Of a stretch of DNA of 64,000 nucleotides, positions 62,436-64,000 are shown piece by piece. Under the pieces are notes generated by a model. The model saw nothing but the letters and a program-made list of their open reading frames with translations, was not told the DNA's origin and ran no database searches. Position numbers and translations under genes: made by a program. The stretch is from Zygaena filipendulae (taxonomy: Eukaryota; Arthropoda; Insecta; Lepidoptera; Zygaenidae), in assembly GCA_907165275.2 (NCBI GenBank), contig OU015651.1, positions 3,680,501-3,744,500 on the forward strand, in the 5' to 3' direction. Position 1 is the stretch's first letter; each line of letters begins with the position of its first letter.

Positions 62436-62880
62436 AGCCGACTACAAAAAAGGAGGAGGTTCTCAATTCGACGCGTATGTTTTTATGTTTGTTACCGCAG
62501 ACCTTTCGTCTGGGTAAACTGATTTAGATGATTCATTTTTATTTTAAAACTGGTGCTACTCGTGTGGTCCCATTGTCATTAAATCAGGATCTGATGATGG
62601 GTTCTTGTAGAAATCGAGAGAACTGTTTAAATATTATGCCATTTTTTGTAAATTGTTATGAGCTGTTGACGTTAGGCTATTGTCACTTAGGTAAATTATA
62701 AACCAGCCCACTTAAAAGCAAAAAATAAACAAAATTTCAACAAAAATAAAACCGACTTCAAAGAACACAAAAATTCCCTACACTAAAAAGTTAAAAATAA
62801 CAAAATACCGATTTAATCCGAAAGACAAAAATGCACTTATTATTTTATTTTTGGAAGATATGTGCCACCTACTGATCGGT
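62436..62880 (-). repeat. Interspersed repeat (GAAGTCGGTTAAAA type), inverted copy
   Basis: Reverse-oriented relative of 28428-28694: AGCCGACTACAAAAAAGGAG at one end, AAAACCGACTTCAAAGAACA then AAAAATGCACTTATTA at the other. A TTGAAGTCGATGCCAAGCCC piece (62880-62900) shared with 53400 adjoins it. Confidence 0.55.
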
Positions 62881-62900
62881 TTGAAGTCGATGCCAAGCCC

Positions 62901-63251
62901 GTTCATGTCTGGGCGGGTTTGACTTTTTCAGAAGATCATGTTCTCAGCTATAACCCAGTAGGTTCAAATAAGTTCATTTAACTCGTATAACGTTTGAATA
63001 TTTAACGGGTGTTGGAGTAACTAATTGAAGGTGGCACGTTGTACCACAGATAATATAATACTAGGTGGTACTTAATTGAGGCGAATCGGAGCAACAATCT
63101 ATGTACGTGACACATGAGTCGGCACGTTGCTTGAATACGTGTCCGTGACCCTCGGGATTAAGGGATGCGAATGCATTCGCTCCACAATTGTTAATTTATT
63201 TAACCAAACAAAGTGTAATGGAATATTGCGTTTGATTTTCCGCGTACATAA
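62901..63251. other. No recognisable gene
   Basis: CACAGATAATATAATACTAG lies at 63045-63064 between inverted GTACC and GGTAC words. Confidence 0.45.
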
Positions 63252-63305
63252 CAAGCCTGCAGGAACTCCGAAATTAACGCCGGTGGAACCGCGGGGAACA
63301 GCTAG
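63252..63305 (+). mobile_element. HEL 3' terminal fragment
   Basis: GCAGGAACTCCGAAATTAAC, hairpin remnant, GGGGAACAG-CTAG-T. Confidence 0.75.
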
Positions 63306-63601
63306 TACTAGATATACATATAAGTTTTTTTACTGTTTTTAAATTACAGTCACAAAATTAACCGACTTTGTCAGTATCTCCTCAACTACTGTTAATACAC
63401 ATAGCAATGGAATATGGTGATCTTCTATTTCTCTCTTTTCTAAGTTTTGTGTGCTCTGTCGCATGCGTTATTATTTTACTATTACTTTGCATTAAGTATT
63501 AACAATCTAATACCATTTAAATAGGTGTATCAAAAGGTATATATATGATTTAATACGTGGTGTCGTAGAAATTATCCTGAACAGCGACAACTCAAAACGT
63601 A

Positions 63602-63793
63602 ATGACCATTGACCTCTACCATGGAACCGAAGATGCATCGATGAGGTGCACATACGTTGCATCCTTAACGGAAATTCACAGCCATACAACACACACAAGC
63701 ACAGCAAGGAGTCACTGTCAAGAAGTGTTCCCAAATGAGGACAAGGAAGAGCATGCAACCACGCACCGGACACTGGTAGTGATGTCGCCTTGA
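63602..63793 (+). CDS. Short ORF of doubtful status
   Basis: 63 codons from ATG 63602 opening MTIDLYHGTEDASMRC. The first six residues resemble the start of insect delta-class glutathione transferases, but the conserved Pro-Gly-Ser-Ala-Pro-Cys-Arg that should follow is absent and the rest is His/Thr-rich. The opposite strand carries a 96-codon frame. Either could be chance. Confidence 0.15.
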   Translation: MTIDLYHGTEDASMRCTYVASLTEIHSHTTHTSTARSHCQEVFPNEDKEEHATTHRTLVVMSP

Positions 63794-64000
63794 GCAACTA
63801 GCTGCCTTTGATTTTATACCCCTCATAATACTGACAATTATGTACTGACATACCTACACGCAGACGCTGATCTATGGCGATACGTACATTTGCCTCCCCT
63901 GATGACTATTTATTTATTCATTCTTTGTTGCAAAATAGGTACAAATGGCGAACTTATTGCCTTGCGGCATTTTCTACCAGTTAACCATTGGCATAGATAA
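63794..64000. other. No recognisable feature
   Basis: Window end; no feature seen. Confidence 0.5.

Noticed and set aside
1..64000. Possible CRISPR array, tRNA or rRNA genes
   Set aside because: Direct repeats here are mobile-element copies or tandem microsatellites; no cloverleaf-like GGTTCGAATC arms or rRNA-like blocks were seen on either strand by reading.

Overview
The window looks like AT-rich, intergenic or intronic DNA from a moth or butterfly (Lepidoptera). I infer this from the dense Helitron-like repeats ending in a CCGCGG hairpin plus CTAG, the TACCTAGGTACCTACC-type words, the mariner, pogo-like and LINE remnants, and an insect errantivirus. There are no bacterial operons, CRISPR arrays or convincing tRNA/rRNA genes. 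I recognise no complete host gene. Family names come from memory and from sequence structure, not from a database search.

The dominant feature is an apparently intact Ty3/gypsy errantivirus at 36243-44335, written on the minus strand. Its two 301-bp LTRs look identical by eye and are flanked by a 4-bp AGGT duplication. From 5' to 3' it has a serine-tRNA-type primer site, a 0.76-kb leader with a repeated 15-bp motif, gag, pol (entered by a probable -1 frameshift at AAATTTT), an env/F-like gene overlapping the pol end, and a polypurine tract. The env frame runs through the polypurine tract into the 3' LTR.

Other mobile DNA: a mariner at 17933-19223 with two in-frame stops; a 1.3-kb pogo-like element at 33851-35163 with perfect ends and TA duplications, internally deleted; a LINE 3' end at 8543-9119; about 30 Helitron-like copies (called HEL below), some joined head to tail; five full and two partial copies of a ~330-bp MITE (MITE-G) that carries GTGACGTCAC palindromes; a TA-flanked MITE (MITE-T, two copies); a long palindromic element (PAL, one full and two partial copies); a hAT-type MITE with a perfect 8-bp duplication; and a small foldback element at 1243-1390. 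A 500-bp phase-locked pentanucleotide array lies at 24116-24615.

Possible host gene parts are short islands of higher GC. At 5.5-6.7 kb a minus-strand TATA/initiator pair, a possible 5' exon and a 50-bp exon with a consensus donor lie opposite a plus-strand ORF with a signal-peptide-like start. At 21359-21544 there is a minus-strand exon with good splice signals on both sides. Weaker candidates are at 11989-12267, 58168-58347 and 63602-63793. The minus-strand candidates at 21.4 and 5.5 kb could belong to one long-intron gene, but this is not shown: the best frame of the first does not continue directly into the second.
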